A stretch of 64,000 bases of DNA from Aureobasidium sp. EXF-3400. Its lineage: Eukaryota; Ascomycota; Dothideomycetes; Dothideales; Saccotheciaceae. The stretch is from assembly GCA_024195585.1 (NCBI GenBank), contig SWBL01000079.1, positions 1-64,000 on the forward strand, given 5' to 3'. Shown here one piece after another: positions 22,438 to 34,483 of the stretch. Below the pieces are notes generated by a model. The model made no database searches. It was not told the DNA's origin and worked only from the letters and a program-made list of their open reading frames with translations. Position 1 is the first letter of the stretch. Each line of letters begins with the position of its first letter. Position numbers and translations under genes: made by a program.

Positions 22438-23233
22438 AGGATCGCTTCTTTTACTTACCTCTTCACCTGCCTTCGAGCAATGATGATAACGATGACGATG
22501 GGAAAAAAGAACTGGGATGGTTGATGAACGAGATTGGGGATTGATGTAACAACAGCGAAGAAGGAAAACAAAGAGAGACAAGAGAAGGCGTTCATCGAGC
22601 AGAGAAAGCAAATGTAGAATAGTCACGCAGTCAAGTCAAAGCAATCCCCATATCCACACTCTCTTATATCCTCAAGCATATTCTTACCCGATCGTCTGCC
22701 TTCCCCATGGCATTTTCTTTATTGCCTACACGCACACCCATAGAATCTCTGTATTCGTGAATGCCAGATAAACTGAAAGATTAAGGAGAGGTTGATACCT
22801 CTCTACCCTTTTCTTCTTCCCTACACCATTCTGTCCATCTACCTTGATTGAGAGAGGCAGAAAGGAAATCAGATGGGAACATCAGGGGTCCCCTGAGCAG
22901 ATGTCAATGCTCCTGCGTGCAAGCCCGTCATTTTGAGACTGGCAGAACAGCATCGCATTTCAGAAAAAGAAAAATGTCAGGAGGAAAGGAGGCATGGAAA
23001 AAGAATAACATTCATGGGATTTTGGTAATCTACGGCAAAGGCAGAGTATTTCTCTACTCTCTCATCTGATGCCCGTACTCTTTTTTGTCTTCTCAACACA
23101 CGCGGAAATGTGTGTGGTAGCAGCTCTTACTAAACAAGAACAAGACTCCAGGGCTTTTATGCTGCTAAGATATTCCTGATCGCCGGTCGTTGATCCGCCA
23201 TATCTTCTGTTTCGTTCTCTTGCAAAGGTATAT
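22438..23233. other. convergent 3' intergenic region
   Basis: These 796 nt lie between two convergent stop codons (22437 and 23234). They are A/G-rich and hold only short frames without features. Long 3' UTRs are the likely content. Confidence 0.4.
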
Positions 23234-24331
<1,098 letters not shown>

Positions 24332-25132
24332 GGTCTTGTTGTGGGAAAAATGGTATGAGGGGAGAAGAGAGAGGAGAGGGGAGAGAGTTCGGTGTGCGAG
24401 TCTCCTCAGTAACGTTCTAGTAGAGGCTAGAGAGACGAGAGCGTGGGGAAGAATAGACCACTTGTCAGCAAATCGAGCTTCAAACAGCTTTCACCCGCTA
24501 ACCTCTCCCTTTTTTTCATGTCCTTTGTTTGACCATCCCGCCGTTCAGGGCCGACAATAAATACTTCCTCCATTGTACATGTACACTTGGCCCAATGACT
24601 CTTCTAGCAGCTACTGTTGTGACTCCTGATGAATATCGTCGTCGCTCTCATTCTCTCTCTACCATGACGCATCGCTCACTCTGCACGTTCAGAAGCCCAT
24701 CAAGCTTTACGACCTACTCCACAATGCCATCATCGCAACGACCACGTCGGTTAAATATAGATATAGAAAGAAATGCATTTCATTTTGGATACATCAAGAT
24801 ACAAGACTAAACCGAAGGAACTTGACGAACCTACTGAACGCCTGTTTTCAAACTGGTCGCAGCTCTTTGTCTCCTGTGTTTTCTCGCGGCCTTGTAGGGG
24901 AAAAAGTCGATTGTAAGCAAAGATTGTAACAAACCCCTCGAGATGCCCTGTGGGAATACCCTTGCTTGAAAACAAAAACATGAAATAAACTGGCATTCTG
25001 CCTCGACTCTGCGACTCTTGTGTCTCTGTCGAGAAGTGTGCGTATTAGAACAAAGAGCCTCCAAAGCACTCTTTTGTACTTCTGAGTCTACAAGAAATGG
25101 CGCCGCGGCCTAGACTTTGCAGCACCAGCGAA
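24332..25132. other. intergenic; ERV29 promoter side
   Basis: This 801-nt stretch holds the ERV29 upstream region (purine-rich GAGAGA tract at about 24357-24383) and the 3' region of the next minus-strand gene. No additional gene is supported. Confidence 0.4.
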
Positions 25133-26374
25133 TTAAGCGGCCCACTGGGAGTCATCAGGGTGGCTGCCTGCATCGTAGCCAGAGTCGTAGAGGGACGAGT
25201 ATCCGTTGGTCGAGCTGGCTGGGGCCTTGGGTGCAGGTGCAGTGACCTTGGGCAAGGGAGCGGCCTTCTCGATGGGTGCGTTGACCACAGAACCAGCATC
25301 ACTGGTGTTCGAGTCCTCAGAACCGACAACGGCCTTCTTCTTCTGCTGCTTCTTGCCCTTGGGGACGGTGTTCCAGCCCGAGTCGTCTTGGCTGATCTGC
25401 TTGGCCAGTCTCAGCTGGTCTTCTTCGTGGTCGAAGGTGTCGAGCAGGGGAGCGCTCTCGCCAGAGACGGCCACCGCAGGAGCCTGGACAACACGTTTGG
25501 CGATATCGGCAGCCCAGGAGCTGCTGGTGGGGGGAGGCTGAGAAACGGGAATGCCGTTCTTTGCGGGTTCTCCACGAGCTTCACGGGCGGTACGACGCTG
25601 AGTTTCGAGCAGAGTCTGACGGTCCTTCTCCTCTGCCTCTCTCTCAAGTCTGCGTTCCTCGACCTTCTTGCGGTTCTGTCTCTGCTTCTTCGTCTCTTCC
25701 TGCTGGACCGGTGTCTGGCGGGGCTGGTTGGCCTTGGTAGGCTTGCTGGATCCAGTAAGGCGAATGACAGATGGGCCCGCAGATGCGGGCTCGAGCATGT
25801 CTGAAACGTCACCAGCAGCCAAAGAGGGAGACATGGATGGGGTGAGGTCATCATCGGCATCGGCATTGTTGGATGAGGCAGAAGAGAAGGTCTTGGATGA
25901 CTGCTTCACGGTTCTGTTGCGCGAGTCGGTGCGGGTGGGAGGGGCAAGGCTGGTACCCTTCTTGAGACTGGCGAGCTGTTGAGCCCAGGCCTTGTTATCC
26001 TCCTCTTGGGCAACGTCGTCGTCGAGCTCCTGGCGCTTGGGTGCGGGAGCAGGTGTGAGGGAGGGAGCGGGTGCAGACGACTGCTTCTTGCCAGCCTTGC
26101 GCTTCTTGGAGCCATCCGAGACCTTGGTGGTGCTGTCGTCACCGCTCTGGACGCTCAACTCAGGAAGAGTGACGCCAGTAGCCTTGGTGGCTTCGGCCTT
26201 GGGCTTGGGCTTGGTCGAGTCTCGTCGGCGGGTAGCCTTAGGTTGAGGAGCGACAAAGTCCGAGACTGAGGCGGAGCGAGTTCTGTTGGCGACAGGCTTG
26301 CCGTGCTGGAAGTAATAGTAGTAGACGGCGGCAGCACCGATGAGGGCGACTGCCCACGATTGCCAGGGCTCCAT
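25133..26374 (-). CDS. unknown N-terminally membrane-anchored, Lys/Ala-rich protein
   Basis: The frame encodes 413 residues from the first in-frame ATG at 26374 (the frame is open 26 codons further without an ATG). Residues 5-22 (QSWAVALIGAAAVYYYYF) form a signal anchor. The rest is low-complexity and charged: KPKPKAEATKAT, a coiled-coil block at about 240-290 (QQEETKKQRQNRKKVEERRL then EREAEEKDRQTLLETQRRT), a DDSGWNTVPKGKKQQKKK element near residue 350, and a Ser/Gly/Asp-rich end. The design resembles ER-anchored proteins with a large basic cytosolic tail, but I recognise no named family. Nearly the whole antisense strand is also open, an effect of codon bias. Confidence 0.7.
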   Translation of the reverse strand: MEPWQSWAVALIGAAAVYYYYFQHGKPVANRTRSASVSDFVAPQPKATRRRDSTKPKPKAEATKATGVTLPELSVQSGDDSTTKVSDGSKKRKAGKKQSSAPAPSLTPAPAPKRQELDDDVAQEEDNKAWAQQLASLKKGTSLAPPTRTDSRNRTVKQSSKTFSSASSNNADADDDLTPSMSPSLAAGDVSDMLEPASAGPSVIRLTGSSKPTKANQPRQTPVQQEETKKQRQNRKKVEERRLEREAEEKDRQTLLETQRRTAREARGEPAKNGIPVSQPPPTSSSWAADIAKRVVQAPAVAVSGESAPLLDTFDHEEDQLRLAKQISQDDSGWNTVPKGKKQQKKKAVVGSEDSNTSDAGSVVNAPIEKAAPLPKVTAPAPKAPASSTNGYSSLYDSGYDAGSHPDDSQWAA

Positions 26375-27054
26375 GTTGATATGTCGATAGATCGCTACCG
26401 GACGGCAGGTTAGTTGAGCGGCGAGATGACGGGAATCGATGGGAAAGCTCACTCAATTGAGAGGCACTGAGATTCAAGGCTTCTTACGGGATTGACGAAG
26501 TTGAAAGCTGGGTCTTGTAATGGTGGACACGGGATAGGATGCAAGGAAGGAGATTCAATGCTGTGCGGAGGCGCAAGGACGAACGATCTCCAAGCCAATC
26601 CAATACTCGTAGGTTGCGTCAGCTCAACGCCGGCAGACGAGAGCAAACAACACGTTTACAACAAGCTGGCACAATCCACTCTCAACCGTCTATTCAAAGT
26701 ACATCTCGCCACCTACTGCTACATACATTCTTTTTATGCCTTGTATAATGATCGAATCACCCTGACATTGGTCCAACAGAGCACATTACCGCCTGTCACA
26801 TGAGGTATATACATGCTCAATGACCCTTTGCCAAGGGCTTGAGCTGCGGCTGTGGGAGTGCTCGGACCTCTATAAACAAAGACATCTCCCATCATAGTGA
26901 GGGCGACGATATTGACACAAATCACAAGATAGGGGTCTATTTCCTTGACTCGTAGAAGCTGAGGATAAGTGAATTGTCTTGTAAAGGAGTCATTCTCCAC
27001 ATTAATGGCATCTCGGATGCCGAGATTGAAGCTCATCTATGTGCGAAACAGCCA
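26375..27054. other. intergenic
   Basis: This lies between the start of the membrane-anchored gene and the stop of TRAPPC11. A 100-codon minus-strand frame (26734-27036) and a plus-strand frame (26974-27312) are present; neither shows family features and the second overlaps TRAPPC11 antisense. Confidence 0.35.
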
Positions 27055-30000
27055 CTATCTAGCTATCCAAATGCCCACGCCACCTCTATCGTCACTTTGA
27101 ATACCATCAGCAGCGTCCAACACCCTGAGTGTCTTATGGAAATATGCATCCACCACTCTGAGTGCTGGCCAGACCCAATGTCCTTTCTGACCTTGGCGTT
27201 CGGTCAAAGCATCACCTTCGACAGCATATACAAACAATCTGTAGTCGACTTGAAGGCGACTCATGGGAGTCAAGCTTACAGCTCGGTGCTTCGATCCGCT
27301 GAAAGCAAATGATTCGTTTGCTTCCATGGCGAGATTAAACGTCAAGAAGTGCATCGACGGGTTCTCCAACGTGTAAGAGACAGTGACTGCCTCATCTTCT
27401 GTGTTCGCAGGAACGCTCGCTGTACATAGTACCCGAGGCTCAGCAGATGGAATGGTCATACTAGGAACTGCAAGCATGGTGGTAGTCGTGTTGTCCTCGC
27501 TGGCATCTTGTCTACGCCAAGTGACTGCCAAAGACAGCTCCAATGCCGAGGGACGTCGGTCCTCGAGTGTCAGTTTACGTACTTCCAAGATGTGAGGAAC
27601 ATCCATCATATCCTTCAAACTCATGGTGCGTGACGCTGTTTGTGACTTAGGAGACTCCTCGACGTCACATATGGCATTGCTGGTAACTTTGTTGACAACC
27701 AGTCGTGTTGCCTCGACCAGTAGAGGTTCGGCAGAGAAGGACACGACGCGGCTGGTCAAACACCATCTTTGTGCCATACCTCGTGCTGGTTTCGACTTTT
27801 CGTCATCGTCCTCAGAAGGATCCGGTAGACTGAAATAATTTGGGTATGCTTCTGTATGGAGACGTGGTCCGAAGTCATAATTGGCTTCGAAGGGGCTGAC
27901 GAAGGGTATGACCGACTCCAGTGTCTTCATGACCGGTGTTTCCGAATCCGAAGCCAGACGATAGTTGACCTCCAATCTCAGGGTGTATTCCGAGAGGTCG
28001 AGCGGAGCCATGAATTCGAGCACATGAGACTTTGACTCATTGACAGAGATCTTTCCAATTTGGAGGTTGGTCAGATCCAAGTCTTTGGCTTCATTCTTGT
28101 TGTCCTTCCAAGCAAGTTCTAGACTGACATCTGAGTTATCTTGTCCTTCGGCACGAACAAAGGCGTTGACCTCCTCTGCTTCCTCATTGAGAATTTGAAT
28201 CTCGAGGGCTACTTTTTCGCCAGTGAAGTACTGCTCTCTAAGGTTCGTTATGCGCAGCTGTACCTTGGGTGGTTTCGGTAGCACCTGCATGGTATTCGGC
28301 TCTCCTCGGGGAATTTGCTTCCTCAAAAGCTTTTCTTCTGATAGTAGCCACCAATTAGGAGAACTTATGTCCGTCGGACGACCAAGGACATGTTCGAGGG
28401 TGGCACCAGGGGTTTTCAGTACCAGCGAGGCACCAGTGGCGTCGAATGAATCTGGATCGCGAAGCGGAATCGTCAGATTGAATACACGAAGTTGACCAGG
28501 CTTGAATGTCAAGTTCGCTGTCGTCAGTAAACCCTTCGCCATAGGATGTGCTGCGTCGTGCTCCTCTTGCACTTTCAAGTTCGTCGACAAAGTTTGACTG
28601 GCACTGTCAGAGTGGTTGATCACCAAGCTTCTGATATTGGTATTGAATTGGACACGTAGTTCATGCAAGGTTAGGTCGCTTGTCTGTGCCGATCCGTTGA
28701 AGACAACTGCAACTTGGCAGACAGCAGTGTCTCCAACGAAGCCCTCACCTGACAAAAACGAAAATGTGATAGAGACTTGTTCACTATGTCAGCTTAGTCC
28801 ACTTAATTGTGGTACGGAAACTTACATGGACAAAATCTAGACTGGGTATTCAACAAAATGTGCGTGGAGTCGCCGTTGCTACCAGCGCTTGACAAGCACT
28901 GCAATATGTCGATGCTTTTCTGAGATTTGAGGGCTGCTGCGAGTCAGAAATATGGAACATACTAGCTTGGATATGCTTACGTTGATACGCCAGCTCCCAG
29001 GCACTCTCGGCCTGGAGCTTAGCGTTCCCTGTCTTCTCAGCAGAGCCGTAGATCAAATCCAGAACCTCTACTGCTAGATCAAACCACTTCTCACGTCTCC
29101 AGATCATGTTGTCCCATACTGATTGCAGGGTCTGGAGTACTTCATCATATCGCTCGGCTTTGTAGAATTCGCGCGCGAGGTCGATTTTGACTTGTTGAAC
29201 TGCTCTCATTTGGCCTCTGTTGGACATGATGCTTTCGACCCGTTCAGTCTGGCTTTGCAGATCCAGCAAGTAGTCGTAAGTGCCGTGGCCAGACAAAGGT
29301 GCCTCTTCGTGAGGCTGAGGGACCATGTAAGTATCGTATGTTCTGGTCCTGCTCGCAAGTTGGGCTGCGGTAGTCTCGCTCGGAAGTGTTCTATCCTCTT
29401 GTGGTATAGCTTCCGCATTCCTCTTGCGCGCCATGAGATGCTTGCAGGCAAGTCTCCACCAGTATCCTGGGTGGTGAAGTAAATGGAAGGGCATCATACG
29501 ATCGAGGGTTGAGTACATCTTCTCAGCCGGAGCGTATATGGTAGGCCCGTTCGTCTGATCCTCAGGATCGGACAGGTCCACTGGTTTGAAAACAGGCAAA
29601 TCGGCCATTTCGATAAGTTGGGCCATCATCTTAGCCCAGCGTGCTTCCCATGCTTCCCAGCCGTAGCTGTTGTCTGTGCCCTTTCCCCGACGATCGATCA
29701 GATCTCGCGTACGCTCCTTGTAGTTGTACCAGGATTCTGCAGCACCAGAAGTCATGCCCCTCCATATCTGACAGCGCAAGACACGGAAAGCAATGATGTC
29801 GCAAAGCAAACGGGCTTCTTGCCAACGAACGGACCAACTTGGAGTATGTTCGAGGCTGCCTTCAGGACCAAACAATTCTTCCAGAGCGGACTCGTAATGT
29901 CTCTGAGCCACATCCATCTCTTGTCGAAACTCAGCAAAGACGGCCAGCTTAAAGTCGTAGCGTACGTTCCAGCCATTCATAGTCAAGACCTGAGACGTGC

Positions 30001-30939
30001 CGCGACTGGCTGCAGCGGTGATAGGCGGAGGAGCAGTGCGACCTCGTTTCCTTCTCGAGTGTTTTGTCAGATCTCTGTAGTAGTCTATGCAGGCAGGCTG
30101 CAATGCTCTTAACACGCTTGACACGAAGGTGGGCAGATCCGTCTGCGAGTCCGAGACATCAAAGTGGAAGCACGAGATCTTTGGATCAAGGGAAGTTGCT
30201 CTCCTGATGTTGGCGAGACGTTCCTCAAAATCGAGAGGAGAGATGGCAGCATCGTCTGAAACGAGAACTACGGCGTATCTTGTCTTGAACCCAGATTTGT
30301 TGATGGCATTTCTAGTATCGTTGATGCGGTTCTTTAAAGCGTTATCGTTGGAAGGATCCGAGTCCAAAGTTTGAAAGGAGAGATAGACAGCTGGAATGCG
30401 GGATTGATGTTTCGCCAGCCACAGAGGAGTCATGAGACCGTCAGGAAAGACGGGGGAAGAAGGCGAGAGCGGCGATAGAGGCGAGTGAAGGTCATGGCTG
30501 GTGGACGAAGAGGGATTGGGGCTTGTAGGAGGAGATTGTGAGGGCACTATTGGTGGAGGGGCGGCTTTCCTAGAGGGGAAGACAAAAGACTGGTAGAGCA
30601 GATGAATCAGTATGACAAGTATTTGGGGCATCAGATGTTAAGCGGCATACCTACCCTCCCGACACTGGACAATTTGAAGCCTATCAAGCCAGCCCGTTCA
30701 GTCAAGGCCTGATCACTCCAGGATAGAGAAGCACCATCGGCACGCAAGAATTCGTCCAAGATAGAGTCGGCATGAGGACCAGATAGCGGAGGAGAGTTGT
30801 CCGAGATGCTTAAGCCGCTGCCTTGGTGAGGGTTTGGGGTGCTTGTCGAAGCATTGGTAGAAGAGTCGGTGGTGGGAAGACCGGCTAGAGCAATGAATGG
30901 CAGGTTGTGGGCGACATAGTCTTCGGGATAGGCCTCCAT
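27055..30939 (-). CDS. TRAPPC11: TRAPPC11 homologue (foie gras/gryzun domains)
   Basis: Exons are 30655-30939, 28981-30589, 28826-28936 and 27055-28775 (1241 residues). The start MEAYPEDYVAHNLPFIALAG is typical of the fungal family. The foie-gras domain (about 260-560) contains WNVRYDFKLAVFAEFRQEMD and ARLLCDIIAFRVLRCQIWRG. The C-terminal gryzun part starts near FCPFSITFSFLSGEGFVGD and ends GGVGIWIAR. I chose the third-intron acceptor CAAG at 28776 because the nearer ATAG breaks the frame. TRAPPC11 is a subunit of the metazoan/filamentous-fungal TRAPPIII-type tether in ER-Golgi transport and autophagy. It is divergent from RXT2, with 226 nt between them. Confidence 0.9.
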
Positions 30940-31165
30940 GTCTACGCGATCATGCCATGGCAGTAGTCGACATATAATCAAGCACGGCGCGAAACTTGTT
31001 GCTGTCGCAAGCTGCCCGTGAGTTGTGGAGAGGCCGAACTGTGGAGACGGCACTTTGAGCTTGCGAGTCAATCAAGAGGCTTGAGTTCCTTCTTCTTCAC
31101 ACTTTCTTTCTTTCGACTAATTACCCTCTACCAACACGGCTTGACACATAGCCAACACTCTCAGG

Positions 31166-32404
31166 ATGGCGGCACAACAGACCATCATCGCCGAGACGAT
31201 ACGCGGCATGAAGCTGGCCATGCGCCGCCGCGACAACGATTCCGACTCAGACACTTCCATCACACAACCCACCAATCGCGGCAACAAGCTCAAGCGCAAT
31301 GCTCGCCATGTGCGCGAAGGTCGCCTAGACACTACCCACGGTCGCAGCTACAAGAAGCGCATCGACTATGCTGGCTACGACCGCTACATCCTCAACGAGA
31401 ACCCTCTGCGCTTCGATGACGACGGCGACCTCATAGACGACGACGAGTACGACCCCGACGACCAAGACAGCTCCGATCACCATGGCAATCCATGGGCCGA
31501 CACCAAACTCGAAGACTTGCTTGCGCCTTTGACATCTGCTGCCGACCTCGCCCATCACCCCTCCTTGTCCGTTCCCTTCCTCTCGAGGCCCATCAGCGAA
31601 ATGGCCGAAAACGCTCGTCAAGCTATGCACCGCGAGAAAGAAACCCTCTGGCACATCAAACAGCTGTTGTTGAGATTGCGCGGCGACGACCATTGGATTC
31701 CTGTTGGCAAGCTCGAATCAGAACACGACCATATGCTTCTAGATCCCTCAACTGGCCCCATTGACGACAACCTGTCCACCATAATGCCTCCCGAAACCTC
31801 TGCCATAGACCACTACAGACCTGGCAACAACACCACAGTCTCACAACCAGACCCGCCGCAGCAGAACGGCGCTCACATAGACCCTCTCGACCAACAACAA
31901 AATCCCTCCAATACTCTTCCATCGCCCGATGCTTCACCCGACGGTGCTATCCAACACGCCATGACAACCAGACGACAAGCCCGCACATCTCCGACACCCG
32001 ACCCCAACTTCCCTTCTTCGTCGCCTGCTCCTTCATCTATACCATCCATCCACGCCTTCTTCAACGTCCCAGATTCCGCCCTTCCAGACCGCGACTACGG
32101 CCTTCCAGCCAACGAAGCCAACGACACACGCCGCCTATTACTACTCTACTGTCAAAAACAAGAACAAGTCGTCCGCGAGTCGGAACAAATGCTCGAGGGT
32201 CTACTCAAAGCAGATCGCATGCGGAAAGACGTCTGGCGCTGGTGCAAAACAGAAGGTCACATGGGTGAAATGAGCGACGGCGAAGACTGGTACGATGTAG
32301 ATGAATGGAATTTAAGCGCACCTTTACAAAAAGGCAAAGAAGAAGAAGAGGTGGAAGATGAAGGCAGGGTAAAAGGTAGACGCAGACGCGGTGCCCAGCA
32401 CTAG
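31166..32404 (+). CDS. RXT2: RXT2-like subunit of Rpd3L histone deacetylase complex
   Basis: A single exon of 412 residues. The N-terminal RXT2 signature is clear: NRGNKLKRNARHVREG (about 38-53), SYKKRIDYAGYDRYIL (about 61-76), then NENPLRFDDDGDLIDDDEYD. The region LSRPISEMAENARQAMHREK and the following helix complete the family domain by about residue 175. The middle is low-complexity (Pro/Ser/Asn), and a C-terminal helical part (QKQEQVVRESEQMLEGLLKA) ends in a basic tail. In yeast Rxt2 is a subunit of the large Rpd3 deacetylase complex, which represses transcription in the nucleus. The assignment comes from the N-terminal motif; the C-terminal half is not diagnostic. Confidence 0.83.
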   Translation: MAAQQTIIAETIRGMKLAMRRRDNDSDSDTSITQPTNRGNKLKRNARHVREGRLDTTHGRSYKKRIDYAGYDRYILNENPLRFDDDGDLIDDDEYDPDDQDSSDHHGNPWADTKLEDLLAPLTSAADLAHHPSLSVPFLSRPISEMAENARQAMHREKETLWHIKQLLLRLRGDDHWIPVGKLESEHDHMLLDPSTGPIDDNLSTIMPPETSAIDHYRPGNNTTVSQPDPPQQNGAHIDPLDQQQNPSNTLPSPDASPDGAIQHAMTTRRQARTSPTPDPNFPSSSPAPSSIPSIHAFFNVPDSALPDRDYGLPANEANDTRRLLLLYCQKQEQVVRESEQMLEGLLKADRMRKDVWRWCKTEGHMGEMSDGEDWYDVDEWNLSAPLQKGKEEEEVEDEGRVKGRRRRGAQH

Positions 32405-32452
32405 CCCCTCTACTCAATCAAATACAACTATTTCCCTCTTGACTTCCCGTTC

Positions 32453-32803
32453 TCACAACTTGGACTTTCCAGTTTTCTCTGGGTGTGCTTTGCTTGCTCC
32501 ACGATCGTTTTCGGTGGGCTCTGTGTTGCTGGTCTCGGCTTTTAGCGATACGGGGTCGCCGAGCTGTGTAGGGTTTTCCTTTGCTAGTTCTTTGAGCGAC
32601 TTGTGTCCATCGCCTCCACTGCCTGACTTGTTGGGGCGGTCTTTCTCGGTGGGCTCGGTGGATGAGGTTTCTGCTTTTAGAGATACCGGATCTCCGAGTT
32701 GAGTGGGGTTGTCTTTGGCAGTATCTTTTAGTGATTTCTATGATGGAGGCTGGTTAGCTGTGTTTAGGTGCAGCTTGGGGGATTGGTGGCGTACGTGAGC
32801 CAT
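32453..32803 (-). CDS. 97-residue hydrophilic protein made of two copies of one module
   Basis: Exons are 32795-32803 (ATGGCTCAC only) and 32453-32737; the intron has GTACGC, a GCTAAC branch and TAG. The product is two near-identical modules joined by a Gly/Ser linker (PNKSGSGGDG). Copy 1 reads KSLKDTAKDNPTQLGDPVSL, copy 2 KSLKELAKENPTQLGDPVSL; each continues KAETS-TEPTE-DR. At DNA level the copies differ mainly in synonymous positions (for example CAACTCGGAGATCCG versus CAGCTCGGCGACCCC), which points to selection on the protein. A Lys-rich tail ends in KSKL. It has no Cys, no Trp and no membrane segment, so it is likely disordered. Function is unknown. The start exon is only three codons, so gene finders could miss it. 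Confidence 0.72.
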
Positions 32804-33229
32804 GATTGAAGATTTTGAGGATTGGAGATGTGAGAGTTGTATAGGGTGTATGAATTGCTACGGACGATGCTATCAGGGGCTGCGAGGAATAGATATCTGG
32901 TGCATGAGATAGAGAGCGAGAGTTCAATGATGACGATGGCAATTGTTCCCCGCCTTTATCCCCGTACTTTCACATGTCGCTCGGCAACGGGTCGGTCCTT
33001 GAACAGTTTTGTGCAGACATTTTGTGCCAGAGAGAGCTTCTGCATTTATTTATCCATATTTTAGTCACACATTCGATGGGTGAAGGGAACATAACTTCAT
33101 CAATCGACAAGTCTCTCAAGAATTCTTGTAGTCGAGTTCTTTCTGTCGTCCCTCAATGTATGCACACCCTGAAACGCCCTTGTCATGCATTGCCAAAACG
33201 CCAGATTTCCACCTCTTCCTAACCTCCCA
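32804..33229. other. intergenic
   Basis: This holds the promoter of the two-module protein and the 3' side of the LPMO gene. Short frames only; no feature recognised. Confidence 0.35.
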
Positions 33230-34483
33230 TCACAATCTACCATGATGACCATGCCCCATACTCCTTCTTCTATGTCTACCCAAATGCCTCTTTCTCATAA
33301 TCTGTCCATCACTGCACGTAGTACCAGGCGCAACAGGCTGAAACACCACACTTCCAAAATTGCAAATGCCAAACTCATCAGTGCCATTGCAAACCAGAGA
33401 ACCATCAGGACTGCAGCTGGGCAGCGCAGTGCCGTCGTTGTTGGCAGCAACAATTTGGTTGTTTTCACATGCGGTGCCTGGAGCTACGGGTTGCCAGATT
33501 ACTTGGCCGAAGTTGCAGAGGCCGTATTGGGTGGGTCCGTTACAGATGAGGGCGCCGTTTTGGTTGCAGGATGTGCTGTTGCTGTAGGGTGGGGGGATAG
33601 TGCTGGGCGTGCTTGGAGAGGAAGGGGCGGATGTGCCTGAGGCGGATGTTGCTGCTGCAGAAGCAGTAGTGGTAGTGTTGACAGCTGAGGGCACAGGCGT
33701 AAGAGTCGTAGGGACAGCGGTAGCTGTAGTGCTCTCTGTGCTTGAGGCTGCTCCAGTGTTGCTTTCAGTAGCTGTTGCTTGACTCATAGCAGCACAACCA
33801 CTTCCTGTAGGTGGCGCGAGTGCTCTTGTGTCGATTGTTGTGACATATCTGCCAGGATTGGGGATCTCCAGATTGCTGCTGAGCTGACTACCACATTCTG
33901 AGCTTGGAAGATTGACTCTGAACATGTCTTCCAACTGATCAAACTCTTTGGTATCTTCGGCACCGCCGGATACGGTAATTGGTGCGCAGTTCATGTAGAA
34001 TTCTGGTTGACCGGATAGCTTGGAGACCCAGCTCCATGCTAGTGTGGCCTTGCCATTGGGTACTTCAGATGGGATGGTGTAGTTCCAGGGGTGAGTGCCA
34101 CCATCAGTGTCATCGATGGGGCAGCCTCCAATCCAGCTGGCGATTGTCTTGAATGTGCTGTCGGCGGTTGGTTGTCTGTCCAGAGTCACGCTGAGTTGAC
34201 AAGATCCACCACCATGAGATGCTGATCCGTCAAAGGTCATGGTCTGAGGTTGTCCAGCAACCAACTCGTTTTCTTGGTCGACGATCCATGGGTCAGCACC
34301 GCCGATTCGCTTTGATTGACAAGGGAAGTCCGATTGATCTGATCCTGGTGCGACGTTTCTGAGAGGATCGAGTTGAAGTGTGCTCTTGGAGTAAGGGACG
34401 GGATTGTTGAGTTTGAGATGGCATTCAACCAGAAAAGGTAGCTGCGCCAGTAGCAGGAGTTTTGTTGTTGTCGAGAAAGCCAT
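33230..34483 (-). CDS. secreted AA11-like lytic polysaccharide monooxygenase with two X278-like repeats
   Basis: A single exon of 417 residues. The signal peptide ends at Cys21, exposing His22 of HLKLNNPVPYSKSTLQ as the mature N-terminus; His22 and His90 (SASHGGGSCQ) would form the copper histidine brace with Tyr163 (EFYMNCAP) as axial residue. This matches AA11 enzymes, which oxidise chitin. After a Thr/Ser/Ala-rich linker (about 235-300) come two Cys-containing repeats: GALICNGPTQYGLCNFG..WQPVAPGT and GSLVCNGTDEFGICNFG..FQPVAPGT, like the X278 module found in AA11 proteins. The last 22 residues are Arg/His-rich (RKRHLGRHRRR), unusual for an exported protein. A TATAAAG element lies about 75 nt upstream on the minus strand. 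Confidence 0.88.
   Translation of the reverse strand: MAFSTTTKLLLLAQLPFLVECHLKLNNPVPYSKSTLQLDPLRNVAPGSDQSDFPCQSKRIGGADPWIVDQENELVAGQPQTMTFDGSASHGGGSCQLSVTLDRQPTADSTFKTIASWIGGCPIDDTDGGTHPWNYTIPSEVPNGKATLAWSWVSKLSGQPEFYMNCAPITVSGGAEDTKEFDQLEDMFRVNLPSSECGSQLSSNLEIPNPGRYVTTIDTRALAPPTGSGCAAMSQATATESNTGAASSTESTTATAVPTTLTPVPSAVNTTTTASAAATSASGTSAPSSPSTPSTIPPPYSNSTSCNQNGALICNGPTQYGLCNFGQVIWQPVAPGTACENNQIVAANNDGTALPSCSPDGSLVCNGTDEFGICNFGSVVFQPVAPGTTCSDGQIMRKRHLGRHRRRSMGHGHHGRL

Noticed and set aside
26734..27036. 100-codon minus-strand frame downstream of TRAPPC11
   Set aside because: I considered a C-terminal TRAPPC11 exon, but the gryzun C-terminus already ends properly at GIWIAR and no splice signal joins the two.
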